Assembly: GCA_016871655.1 (NCBI GenBank)
Contig: VHCR01000070.1
Location: 1 to 7,411 of the forward strand
Origin: Verrucomicrobiota bacterium
Lineage (GTDB): Bacteria > Verrucomicrobiota > Verrucomicrobiia > Chthoniobacterales > UBA6821
Length of the DNA stretch: 7,411 nucleotides
Reading direction: 5' to 3'
The notes below the pieces were generated by a model. The model saw only the letters and a program-made list of their open reading frames with translations. It did no database searches and had not been told where the DNA came from. Shown piece by piece: positions 1 through 6,352 of this stretch; the first letter of the stretch is position 1, and each line of letters begins with the position of its first letter. The position numbers and the translations under genes are program-made.

Positions 1-42
1 CCTTGTACTGCATCAATTTTATCTATTTTCAAGACACCCTCA

Positions 43-207
43 TATAGTGTATTAAATTGAAAAAGGCACGCGATAAGCTTGCTCTTTTTCCTTAGAACTG
101 CGTTCTCAGATCTCACGTTATCTTCGGATAGCGCTTCGATCTTCGGCCTTGTTCTAAGAAAAAATTTCAGCGCTTCTAACATGCCCTTTTCAATTTAATA
201 CACTATA
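43..207 (+). mobile_element. MITE-like non-autonomous element, complete copy
   Basis: A 165-bp palindromic element. Positions 43-68 and 182-207 are inverted repeats matching at 25 of 26 positions; the difference is one A/G in the run next to GGCA. A second symmetrical block lies inside: 85-98 pairs with 151-164 at 13 of 14 positions, including the perfect CTTAGAAC/GTTCTAAG octamers. The centre holds a small AGAAC-TGC-GTTCT hairpin (94-106) and a direct repeat ATCTTCGG (120-127 and 139-146). There is no ORF of note inside. Both ends read TATAGTG/CACTATA, so the outermost TA could be a duplicated TA target, as for Tc1/mariner/IS630-type transposases; this is inference because the TA may belong to the repeat. 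The same sequence reappears inverted at the right end of the window, which shows that it is a repeat family and not a chance palindrome. It lies 64 bp upstream of the lysS start. Confidence 0.85.
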
Positions 208-271
208 ACTCCATAACCACTATTCCTATCAACGTCATGAAATGACATTGGTAGTGACATTATTTTTTTTC

Positions 272-1735
272 ATGGAAAACACAACCCCACTTCACGAACT
301 TATTGCTTTCCGTCGCCAAAAACTTCAATCCTTGCGTGCTCAAGGCCTCGATCCTTTTGGTGACAACGCTGCTGCTTTTGCAACTTCAGGAAGCATTGAA
401 AAAATTGTTGATGCCTTTTCGGAAGGCGCTCCGATCAAAGCTGCAGGACGTATCACAGCTTATCGAGACATGGGGAAAAGTCGCTTCCTCGATATCTCTG
501 ACATCAGTGGGCGTATCCAAGTTTATTTCAACACGAAGGAACTCGATGAAGCAACAAATGCGATGGCGGCGCAACTTGACATCGGTGATTTTCTCGGAGT
601 CGAAGGAGCTTACTTCACAACAAAGAGTGGAGAAAAAAGTATTCGCGCTTCCAAGCTTGTTATCTTGAGCAAATCGCTGCGGCCGCTTCCCGACAAGTGG
701 CACGGTGTTCAAGATGCGGAGATTTGTTATCGCCAACGCTATCTTGATTTGATTGCGAATCATGCTTCGCGCACGATTTTCAAACAGCGGATCGTCATTG
801 TGCGTGAGATTCGACGGTTTTTAGAAGAGCGAGGATTTTTGGAAGTAGAGACACCGATGATGCAGGCCATCCCTGGAGGGGCTGCAGCAGAGCCTTTCAA
901 GACGCATCACAATGCCCTTGGGATGGACTTGTTTCTTCGGATTGCGCCGGAACTTTATTTAAAACGACTCTTAGTAGCTGGCTTTCCAAGAGTTTTTGAA
1001 CTCAATCGTAACTTCCGCAACGAGGGAGTTTCGCGTCGACACAATCCAGAATTTACGATGCTCGAAGCTTACTGGGCTTTTGCGAATTTTGAAACAATGT
1101 CTGAATTGGTTGAAGAAATGATTTGTTCTCTTGCTCAGCACATCGGTGTTGGGCCTCTCATTGAACATCGCGATGATGCAGGGAACGTGACGCGCACCAT
1201 CAATCTTGAGAGACCGTGGCGTCGAGCTGCTTATCGAGACCTCGTGGAGGCAGCGGTTCCAGGCTGGTTCCAGCTTGATCTTGAGGCAAAGCGGAAGAAA
1301 TGTACTGAGCTCAAACTCGATATCTCCCATTGCGAAGCGGAGTTCGAAGTGACGCAGCATGTTTTTGAAAAACTGGTCGAAGAAAAACTCATTGACCCTT
1401 GTTTTGTTACGCATGTGCCGAAGGAACTCGTGCCGCTTGCGAAGTTAAATGGAAAAGATCCTTCTTCGGTCGATGTTTACGAGCTGATCATCAATGGACA
1501 AGAAATTTCTCCCGGATATTCGGAGCTTAATGATCCTGATCTTCAACGGGAACGTCTCGAACATCAAGCAGGCGGCGAGAAGCAGTGCCTCGATGAAGAT
1601 TTTCTTGGAGCGCTCGAATATGGGATGCCTCCTGCAGGGGGCATCGGTATTGGAATTGATCGCCTCGTGATGATGCTGACCGGTGCAGCTTCGATTCGAG
1701 ATGTGATTTTGTTTCCCCATTTGAAAGTGAAGTGA
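272..1735 (+). CDS. lysS: Lysyl-tRNA synthetase, class II
   Basis: This cytoplasmic enzyme charges tRNA-Lys with lysine using ATP. The 487-residue product has the usual class II LysRS layout and length. An N-terminal OB-fold anticodon-binding domain (about 55-135) is followed by the conserved RPLPDKWHG linker (137-145) and RYLDLI (156-161). Motif 1 is FLEVETPMM (189-197), followed by PGGAAAEPF (201-209). Motif 2 is FRNEGVSRRHNPEFT (248-262). Motif 3 contains GIGIGIDRLVMM (457-468) and ends in RDVILFP (476-482). Key catalytic residues in these motifs look intact. I start at the ATG at 272, because the peptide MENTTPLHEL fits the usual short run before the RRQKL helix. An in-frame ATG at 242 would add ten hydrophobic residues read through a T8 tract and is less likely. 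Neither start has a Shine-Dalgarno sequence. The MITE-like element ends 64 bp upstream, so promoter signals must lie in that short gap or in the element. Confidence 0.96.
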   Translation: MENTTPLHELIAFRRQKLQSLRAQGLDPFGDNAAAFATSGSIEKIVDAFSEGAPIKAAGRITAYRDMGKSRFLDISDISGRIQVYFNTKELDEATNAMAAQLDIGDFLGVEGAYFTTKSGEKSIRASKLVILSKSLRPLPDKWHGVQDAEICYRQRYLDLIANHASRTIFKQRIVIVREIRRFLEERGFLEVETPMMQAIPGGAAAEPFKTHHNALGMDLFLRIAPELYLKRLLVAGFPRVFELNRNFRNEGVSRRHNPEFTMLEAYWAFANFETMSELVEEMICSLAQHIGVGPLIEHRDDAGNVTRTINLERPWRRAAYRDLVEAAVPGWFQLDLEAKRKKCTELKLDISHCEAEFEVTQHVFEKLVEEKLIDPCFVTHVPKELVPLAKLNGKDPSSVDVYELIINGQEISPGYSELNDPDLQRERLEHQAGGEKQCLDEDFLGALEYGMPPAGGIGIGIDRLVMMLTGAASIRDVILFPHLKVK

Positions 1736-1866
1736 AGAATTAACTGCAAAGAACACAAAAAAAGAAGAAGGAATAAAAATGAAAAAGCAGAATCAATTTA
1801 TTCAGTCCTTCCACTTTTCAATATTCCTCACTCTCTTTTTCAGAAGAGTTTGAGCAATTATTCCAA
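1736..1866 (+). other. lysS-deubiquitinase spacer with a strong SD and an out-of-frame ATG
   Basis: The spacer begins with purine-rich sequence and then AGAAGGA (1766-1772), six bases before an ATG at 1779. This is the only convincing Shine-Dalgarno/ATG pair in the window. The reading frame from 1779 gives only 24 residues (begins MKKQNQFIQS) and stops with TGA at 1851-1853. The frame of the downstream protease is open from 1783 to its ATG at 1867. Removing one A from the A5 run at 1782-1786 would join the 1779 ATG to the protease frame and add 29 residues. The 24-residue ORF may therefore be a leader peptide, or the displaced true start of the protease. The stretch TTAACTGCAAAGAACACAAA at 1740-1759 resembles the repeat units at 5260-5351. 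No terminator hairpin for lysS is visible here. Confidence 0.5.
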
Positions 1867-3453
1867 ATGGATACCTTTGCACTTCGATCAATCAAGAGGC
1901 AATATGGGACAAGCGATATTTCCTCTCCAGGCGAGAAAGTAAAGCTGTCCAGTGCCATCCAAACATCGCAAGAGAGTACGAGTCATGCCGGGCATTTTGA
2001 TGCTCATCAAATTCAGAGCGTAGAAGAAGGTCATGTAAAAAAAGATTCTTCATCGCTAGTTCTAGCTTCTCCTGTTTCTGGGAGAGAATTTTTATTGGAA
2101 GAACATAGGATTGCAGATCTAACCCCCCAAAAAGAACAAGAGGCTTCGCGCCTGGCAGCAAGCGAGAGTCGAGCGATTTTTCCAGCAATATCTTCCTTGA
2201 CGGACTTAGATCAACTGAGAAGAGGGAGCTATGAAGATTCCATCATTACAGCTCTTGCTCGCATCGATTTAGCCATTAGCAAAATCTACGATTACTGTGA
2301 TTTTTATTTTAATGCTCCTCTTGATATACCGAAAGAGGAGAGAGCTGCTCGCTTAAATCAAGAGTTTGGTTTTACGGGACTTTCTAATAACCATGGGACT
2401 TGCTATTTAAATGCTGCCTTGCAATTTGCGGCTGAGGTCATTCGCACTGTTGAGAGAGAAGGATCGCCAGCAGAAAAACAAATACTGCATCAAAATTTAG
2501 AGCGAGTACCTTATTTTATAAATTTTTTTCATGGTTCATTAGAAACCAAAGATGAGCAAAGAGCTCTTTATCGAGAAGTTTCTTGCGAGGTCTCAAAAAG
2601 TTTTTGGTTTGGAGATGGGGGGCCTAGTCTGAATCAACTCGAGAGTGGTTTTAAAAAAAGAGGACAAAGTACTCCCTATATAGAACATTTCTTAACTCAA
2701 CTTCAGGCTCCGCGGGTCTCTTTTTATAGCAGATCACAAGGAGCAGAGCGTTGTTACCAAGTGCGGACTTTATTAGATGGCCCATTGGATGAATTTACTC
2801 AGTTACAAGATCCTGGTTCTTCAGCCAAGTTGGTCGGAGAACTTCCCTCCCATTTTATTAGGAAATGCACTTTTGAGAGAAGCGAAGAAAAATCGATTGG
2901 GGCAATTCAGTTTTTTCATCAAGATAGTCATGGAGATACCACTGCCATTACTTTTTTCCCTCAAGCGGTGTCAATATCGACTAGAGTGCCAAATCACGGC
3001 TTCTGTTTGATTCACAAGAATGGAGCATGGTATGAAATTAATGATAATCTGATTAAAAAAATTCCAAAGAAATGGGAGGATGACCTTTTTCAGTTTATGG
3101 CTAAAAACGGAACGATGGTTCTTTATGAGCGGCAGGTAAATTCTACTCCGAGAGAGGAATGGAATACTCATCAAAGATCTCCTGAAGAAGTGACGGAGAA
3201 AGAAGCCATTGAGCCAGAAGAAGAGATAGAGCCAGCGATTGATCCAATCTCTATCTCTCAAGAATGGAAAAATTTTGCTCAAGCGATGAGCAAACAATCT
3301 TTCTATTATCATCAGCGCTATCAGCAATTCTTGAAGCTGGAAAAAAAAGAGCCTGCTTCTTCTTTAGTGACATTAAAAGAGAAAGCCGATGCAGATCAAA
3401 GGGAGCAAAAAGATTTAAAAAAAATCAACAAGATCATGAAGAAAAGCTGGTAG
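1867..3453 (+). CDS. Ubiquitin-specific-protease-like (peptidase C19) protein, candidate deubiquitinase effector
   Basis: A 528-residue protein whose middle looks like a eukaryotic USP-type cysteine protease, which removes ubiquitin from proteins. The Cys box is GLSNNHGTCYLNAALQ (171-186). It aligns with the USP consensus, giving Cys179 as nucleophile and Asn174 as the oxyanion-hole residue. A His-box candidate is VPNHGFCLIHKNGAWYEIND (374-393), with His377 as catalytic His and Asn392 or Asp393 as third residue; KNGAWYEIND is close to the usual KxGxWYxFDD. The order HGF replaces the canonical GHY, so the family call rests mainly on the Cys box. No CxxC zinc fingers are seen, so the core (about 165-422) is compact. 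Residues 1-165 are polar and match nothing I recognise. The tail (about 435-528) is acidic, then Lys/Gln-rich and possibly helical. No classical signal peptide or membrane segment is present, so export would need a type III/IV-like system (inference). The ATG at 1867 lacks an SD; an upstream start may be real. By eye it is more A/T-rich than lysS, consistent with acquisition. Confidence 0.8.
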   Translation: MDTFALRSIKRQYGTSDISSPGEKVKLSSAIQTSQESTSHAGHFDAHQIQSVEEGHVKKDSSSLVLASPVSGREFLLEEHRIADLTPQKEQEASRLAASESRAIFPAISSLTDLDQLRRGSYEDSIITALARIDLAISKIYDYCDFYFNAPLDIPKEERAARLNQEFGFTGLSNNHGTCYLNAALQFAAEVIRTVEREGSPAEKQILHQNLERVPYFINFFHGSLETKDEQRALYREVSCEVSKSFWFGDGGPSLNQLESGFKKRGQSTPYIEHFLTQLQAPRVSFYSRSQGAERCYQVRTLLDGPLDEFTQLQDPGSSAKLVGELPSHFIRKCTFERSEEKSIGAIQFFHQDSHGDTTAITFFPQAVSISTRVPNHGFCLIHKNGAWYEINDNLIKKIPKKWEDDLFQFMAKNGTMVLYERQVNSTPREEWNTHQRSPEEVTEKEAIEPEEEIEPAIDPISISQEWKNFAQAMSKQSFYYHQRYQQFLKLEKKEPASSLVTLKEKADADQREQKDLKKINKIMKKSW

Positions 3454-3484
3454 CAGTTTTCCTAAATTTTAAAATCACTCCAAC

Positions 3485-4042
3485 ATGATCATTATTGAAA
3501 CAGACCGATTGCTCCTGAGAACGTCGAAAGAAGAAGACGCGGAGCCGTATTATGAGATGAATCAAGATCCACATTTTTTGGAGTTTTTGCCTTATGCTAT
3601 TTCCATGGAGCAAGCGAAAGAATATGTGGTTAACACTAACAACCGCATTGCTGAAAATGGATTTTCATTTTTTGCTGTTGAAGAAAAAGAAAGTGGAATT
3701 TTAGTCGGATCATTAGGACTTGAAAAAATAGAAGAGCCATTTCCTTTTGCACCTGCAATTGAAATCGGCTGGCGTCTGGCGTTTCCTCATTGGGGGAAGG
3801 GTTATGCAACGGAAGGAGCACGAGCAGTGTTAGAGTACGGACTTAAAACATTGGGCCTTGCTGAAATTGTTGCTTACACTTTTGTTGAGAACTATCGCTC
3901 TCAACGCATCATGGAAAAAATTGGGATGAAACGTGATTTTGCTGGAGACTTCTTACATCCGCAGTTGCCCAATGATCATCGACTGGCTCAGAGTGTCTTG
4001 TATCGCATGAACGGATACGAATTTTTTCAAAGCCAGCATTAA
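3485..4042 (+). CDS. GNAT-family N-acetyltransferase, RimJ/RimL type
   Basis: The 185-residue product transfers an acetyl group from acetyl-CoA to an amine acceptor that cannot be named from sequence. The N-terminus IIIETDRLLLR (2-12) is the typical opening of the Acetyltransf_3 (RimJ/RimL-like) group. The acetyl-CoA pyrophosphate loop is seen as HWGKGYATEGARAVLEYG (102-119), preceded by the strand EIGWRL (93-98). The late motif NYRSQRIMEKIGM (136-148) is the usual family signature for the helix after the splayed strand. Length is normal. Members acetylate ribosomal protein N-termini, antibiotics, polyamines or small metabolites, and nothing here separates these. The gene starts 31 bp after the protease stop on the same strand, so co-transcription is possible but no SD precedes the ATG. 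Its stop codon lies in the loop of the hairpin shared with the convergent gene. Confidence 0.9.
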   Translation: MIIIETDRLLLRTSKEEDAEPYYEMNQDPHFLEFLPYAISMEQAKEYVVNTNNRIAENGFSFFAVEEKESGILVGSLGLEKIEEPFPFAPAIEIGWRLAFPHWGKGYATEGARAVLEYGLKTLGLAEIVAYTFVENYRSQRIMEKIGMKRDFAGDFLHPQLPNDHRLAQSVLYRMNGYEFFQSQH

Positions 4043-4050
4043 GCTGGTTT
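4030..4050. terminator. Short hairpin at the convergent gene junction
   Basis: CCAGC (4033-4037) pairs with GCTGG (4043-4047) around the loop ATTAA. The stem extends outward by a G-T wobble and two A-T pairs to 4030-4050. The + side ends in TTT only, and the - side continues into AAGCCAGC's complement followed by TTTGAAAAAA, so the U-tracts are short. It overlaps the acetyltransferase stop codon and sits directly before the stop of the opposing gene, the expected place for a shared bidirectional terminator. The stem is weak, so this is tentative. Confidence 0.4.
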
Positions 4051-4052
4051 CA

Positions 4053-5210
4053 TTAAAACTTTAACGCATTTTCCAAATCTTTTTTCAAATCCTCGATCGC
4101 TTCAATGCCAACGGACAACCGAACAAAGCCATCGCGGATGCCGAGGAGTTCGCGCTGTTCTTTAGGAACGGCAAGGTGTGTCATGAGCGCTGGATGTTCA
4201 ATGAGGCTTTCAACACCGCCAAGGCTTTCTGCGAGAGTGAAGAGATCCGTGCGCTGAAGAAATGTTTTTGTTTCTTCGAGATTATATTTTAAATCGAGTG
4301 AAATCATTCCCCCAAATCCACTCATCTGTTCACGGGCTAGCGCATGCTGAGGATGGCTTTTCAGTCCAGGATAAAGCACGCGTTGAACCTTAGGATGCTT
4401 TTCTAGCCAAGCTGCGAGTTCCATGGCATTTTCATGATGCCGTTCCATGCGCAGCGCTAAAGTTTTCACGCCACGCAATGCTAAGAAGCTGTCAAAAGCT
4501 CCAGCAGTGCCGCCGGTGCTGTTTTGTAAAAAATGAATTTGCTGTCCTAATTCAGGATTGTCTCCAATGACAGCAACTCCATTAATCACATCGGAGTGAC
4601 CGTTGATATATTTCGTTGCGGAGTGAACAACAATATCGAATCCAAATTCCAATGGGCGTTGGAAAATCGGAGTCGCAAAAGTATTGTCGGCAACGCTGAG
4701 AAGCTGATGTTTCTTAGCTAGAGCAGCGATCTTTCTCAGATCGGCTAACTTCAGCATCGGATTAGTTGGGGTCTCCACCCAAATCATTTTAGTGTTCGAC
4801 TTAATAGCGTTTGCCACATTTTCTGTATCGGTAAAATCAACAAAGCTGATTTCAAGGCCAGCAGAGCGTTTGCGGACGCGTTCGAGAATGCGATACGTGC
4901 CGCCGTACAAATCATCACTTGCAATGATGTGATCACCTGGTGAAAGAAGTTCTAAAATCGTAGCTGTAGCAGCCATGCCAGAGGCAAAAGCAAAACCTCG
5001 GTTGCCACTTTCTAAATTCGCAATGCACTCTTCGTAAGCATGGCGTGTGGGATTTCCTGTCCGAGAATATTCATAGCCGGTGTGCTTGCCTGGACTTTCT
5101 TGAGCAAAGGTGGAGCTTAAAAAAATCGGAGTCATGACCGCTCCGGTGATGGGCTCTGGCTTTTGTCCAGCGTGAATGACGCGGGTGTTTAAATCGTGAA
5201 TGTGTTTCAT
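4053..5210 (-). CDS. Cystathionine gamma-lyase/gamma-synthase family PLP enzyme (probably the lyase)
   Basis: A 385-residue PLP-dependent Cys/Met-metabolism enzyme of the MetB/MetC/CTH family. Visible hallmarks are YEYSRTGNPTR (46-56), FASGMAA (75-81), DDLYGGTYR (99-107, with the PLP-stacking Tyr102), VADNTFATP (173-181), and HSATKYINGHSD (196-207) with the Schiff-base Lys200. The C-terminal block runs through SLGGVESLIEHPALMTH (329-345) and RLSVGIE (364-370). Glu338 corresponds to a glutamate found in gamma-lyases (human CTH Glu339), where E. coli MetB has Ser. Together with the adjacent cystathionine beta-synthase this favours gamma-lyase, which cleaves cystathionine to cysteine, 2-oxobutyrate and ammonia. 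A gamma-synthase role is not excluded. The ATG at 5210 (MKHIHDLNTR) matches the family's usual start. A longer in-frame start at 5270 begins inside the inverted repeat and adds 20 unrelated residues, so I reject it. No SD is seen. Confidence 0.93.
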   Translation of the reverse strand: MKHIHDLNTRVIHAGQKPEPITGAVMTPIFLSSTFAQESPGKHTGYEYSRTGNPTRHAYEECIANLESGNRGFAFASGMAATATILELLSPGDHIIASDDLYGGTYRILERVRKRSAGLEISFVDFTDTENVANAIKSNTKMIWVETPTNPMLKLADLRKIAALAKKHQLLSVADNTFATPIFQRPLEFGFDIVVHSATKYINGHSDVINGVAVIGDNPELGQQIHFLQNSTGGTAGAFDSFLALRGVKTLALRMERHHENAMELAAWLEKHPKVQRVLYPGLKSHPQHALAREQMSGFGGMISLDLKYNLEETKTFLQRTDLFTLAESLGGVESLIEHPALMTHLAVPKEQRELLGIRDGFVRLSVGIEAIEDLKKDLENALKF

Positions 5211-5259
5211 ATTTTTAATATAAATCAATAGTCGCAAAAGGATGCAAGGCAAAGAAGAG

Positions 5260-5351
5260 AATAGCCGCAAAAGAACGCAAAGATTTTAAAAAGGAAACCT
5301 ATTTCACAATGTTTTCTTTCTTTGCGTTCTCTGCGTTCTTTTGCGGCTATT
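5260..5351. repeat. 20-bp perfect inverted repeat with CGCAAAG-like units between the two transsulfuration genes
   Basis: Positions 5260-5279 (AATAGCCGCAAAAGAACGCA) are the exact reverse complement of 5332-5351, with a 52-bp interior. Next to the right arm is a second partial unit, TTTGCGTTC (5321-5329), so the right side reads as a tandem of TTTGCGTTCT and CTGCGTTCTT. It also pairs with CGCAAAGA (5276-5283) of the left arm. Further left, 5231-5255 holds decayed units (TCGCAAAAGG, ATGCAAGGCAAAGAA). This resembles the short CGCAAAG/CTTTGCG-type interspersed repeats that I recall from intergenic regions of other bacteria. The stem could attenuate or process a beta-synthase/gamma-lyase transcript, or be only a repeat insertion. 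The 160-bp gap holding it contains no gene that I can support. Confidence 0.75.
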
Positions 5352-5370
5352 AATTTTTTTCTTTTTAGAG

Positions 5371-6324
5371 TTAATCCAAAAATCCATTCTCCTTCATCCA
5401 TGCATCATCGACAAATTTTGTGAGATAGTTGCGAATGCCATCGGCTAAAACAACCACGCATTTTTCTCCCTTTTTAAGGCTTTTCGCAGCTTGGAGAGCC
5501 CCATAAACAGTGGCTCCACACGATCCGCCAACAAGCAAGCCTTCCTCGCGAATGAGACGACGTGCCATGAGAAAAGATTCCTTGTCATACGTTTTGACAT
5601 ATTCATCAACGAGCGAATTATCGAGAACTTTCGGGAAAAAGTCGTAGCCGATTCCTTCTACTTTGTAAGAAAAGATATCGGTGCCTCCGCCAAGAATTGA
5701 ACCATGTGGATCAACGCCAACAATAGCAATATTCGGATTAACTTCCTTGAGTTTACGTGCAATACCCGTGATCGCGCCGCCAGTTCCTACCGAAATGACA
5801 ACCATGGCTAAATTTTCACCAGCATCATCAAGAATTTCTTGGGCCGTGGTGTGATAGTGAATTTCAGGATTCGCTGGATTGTTGTATTGGTCGAGGATAT
5901 GAGAGTTAGGAATTTCTTTGTTCAGTTTTTTTGCAAGGCCAATGTGACTCTCTGGGGCGTCAAAAGAAGCCTCTGTCGGAGTTCGATAAATCGTGGCTCC
6001 AAGGGCTTTGAGGACAACTTCTTTTTCGTGGCTCATTTTTTCTGGCATGGTGATGATCACGCGATATCCTTTGACAGCGCCTGCCAGAGCCAATCCGATG
6101 CCGGTGTTCCCCGAGGTTGCTTCAATGAGGGTGTCGCCAGGTTTGATCTGGCCAGCTTTCTCTGCTGCTTCCAACATGCTCTTGGCAATGCGATCTTTGA
6201 GAGATCCTCCCGGATTAAAAAATTCACACTTGCCATACATCTCGCAGTCGAGTCCATTCGCAATCCGCTGGAAGCGGACGAGAGGAGTTTTACCAACAGT
6301 ATCAAGGATGGTGTTATAGAGCAT
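5371..6324 (-). CDS. Cystathionine beta-synthase, catalytic core only
   Basis: A 317-residue fold-type II PLP enzyme that condenses serine with homocysteine to cystathionine, the first step of reverse transsulfuration. The motif [13 protein letters not shown] (33-45) carries the Schiff-base Lys43. The substrate loop is [12 protein letters not shown] (69-80), the phosphate loop [14 protein letters not shown] (178-191), and the ring-nitrogen serine region GGSCG (266-270, Ser268). Two stretches favour beta-synthase over O-acetylserine sulfhydrylase: [11 protein letters not shown] (137-147) and VEGIGYDF (222-229), both close to the animal and yeast enzymes. The protein ends at WMKENGFLD, where the eukaryotic catalytic core ends. 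It therefore lacks the C-terminal CBS (Bateman) pair and the N-terminal heme region, so no AdoMet or heme control is expected. The start at 6324 fits the family opening; the bases just before it (CCTCCACCCC) contain no SD. It lies 28 bp downstream of the DUF429 gene and upstream of the gamma-lyase. Confidence 0.92.
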   Translation of the reverse strand: MLYNTILDTVGKTPLVRFQRIANGLDCEMYGKCEFFNPGGSLKDRIAKSMLEAAEKAGQIKPGDTLIEATSGNTGIGLALAGAVKGYRVIITMPEKMSHEKEVVLKALGATIYRTPTEASFDAPESHIGLAKKLNKEIPNSHILDQYNNPANPEIHYHTTAQEILDDAGENLAMVVISVGTGGAITGIARKLKEVNPNIAIVGVDPHGSILGGGTDIFSYKVEGIGYDFFPKVLDNSLVDEYVKTYDKESFLMARRLIREEGLLVGGSCGATVYGALQAAKSLKKGEKCVVVLADGIRNYLTKFVDDAWMKENGFLD

Positions 6325-6352
6325 GGGGTGGAGGATTATGGCAGTTCTTATA

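Noticed and set aside
43..207. CRISPR repeat, riboswitch or rho-independent terminator
   Set aside because: The palindrome has no repeat-spacer array, no known riboswitch core and no terminal U-tract; the identical inverted copy at the other end fits a mobile repeat.
242..271. Longer lysS start at ATG 242
   Set aside because: It adds ten hydrophobic residues (MTLVVTLFFF) read through a T8 tract, with no SD and no match to the usual LysRS N-terminus; ATG 272 fits better.
971..1414. A 147-codon open frame on the - strand inside lysS
   Set aside because: Opposite strand of conserved LysRS motifs, no domain, no start signals; a shadow of the real gene, as are similar frames at 386-763 and 1445-1756.
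1779..1853. A 24-residue signal or toxin-like peptide
   Set aside because: The sequence has a mildly hydrophobic middle, but it is too short and lacks a cleavage site or family match; I treat it as a leader ORF or displaced start rather than a separate gene.
5211..5270. Longer start for the gamma-lyase at 5270
   Set aside because: The extra 20 residues are encoded partly in the inverted-repeat arm and precede the family's typical opening; ATG 5210 is preferred.
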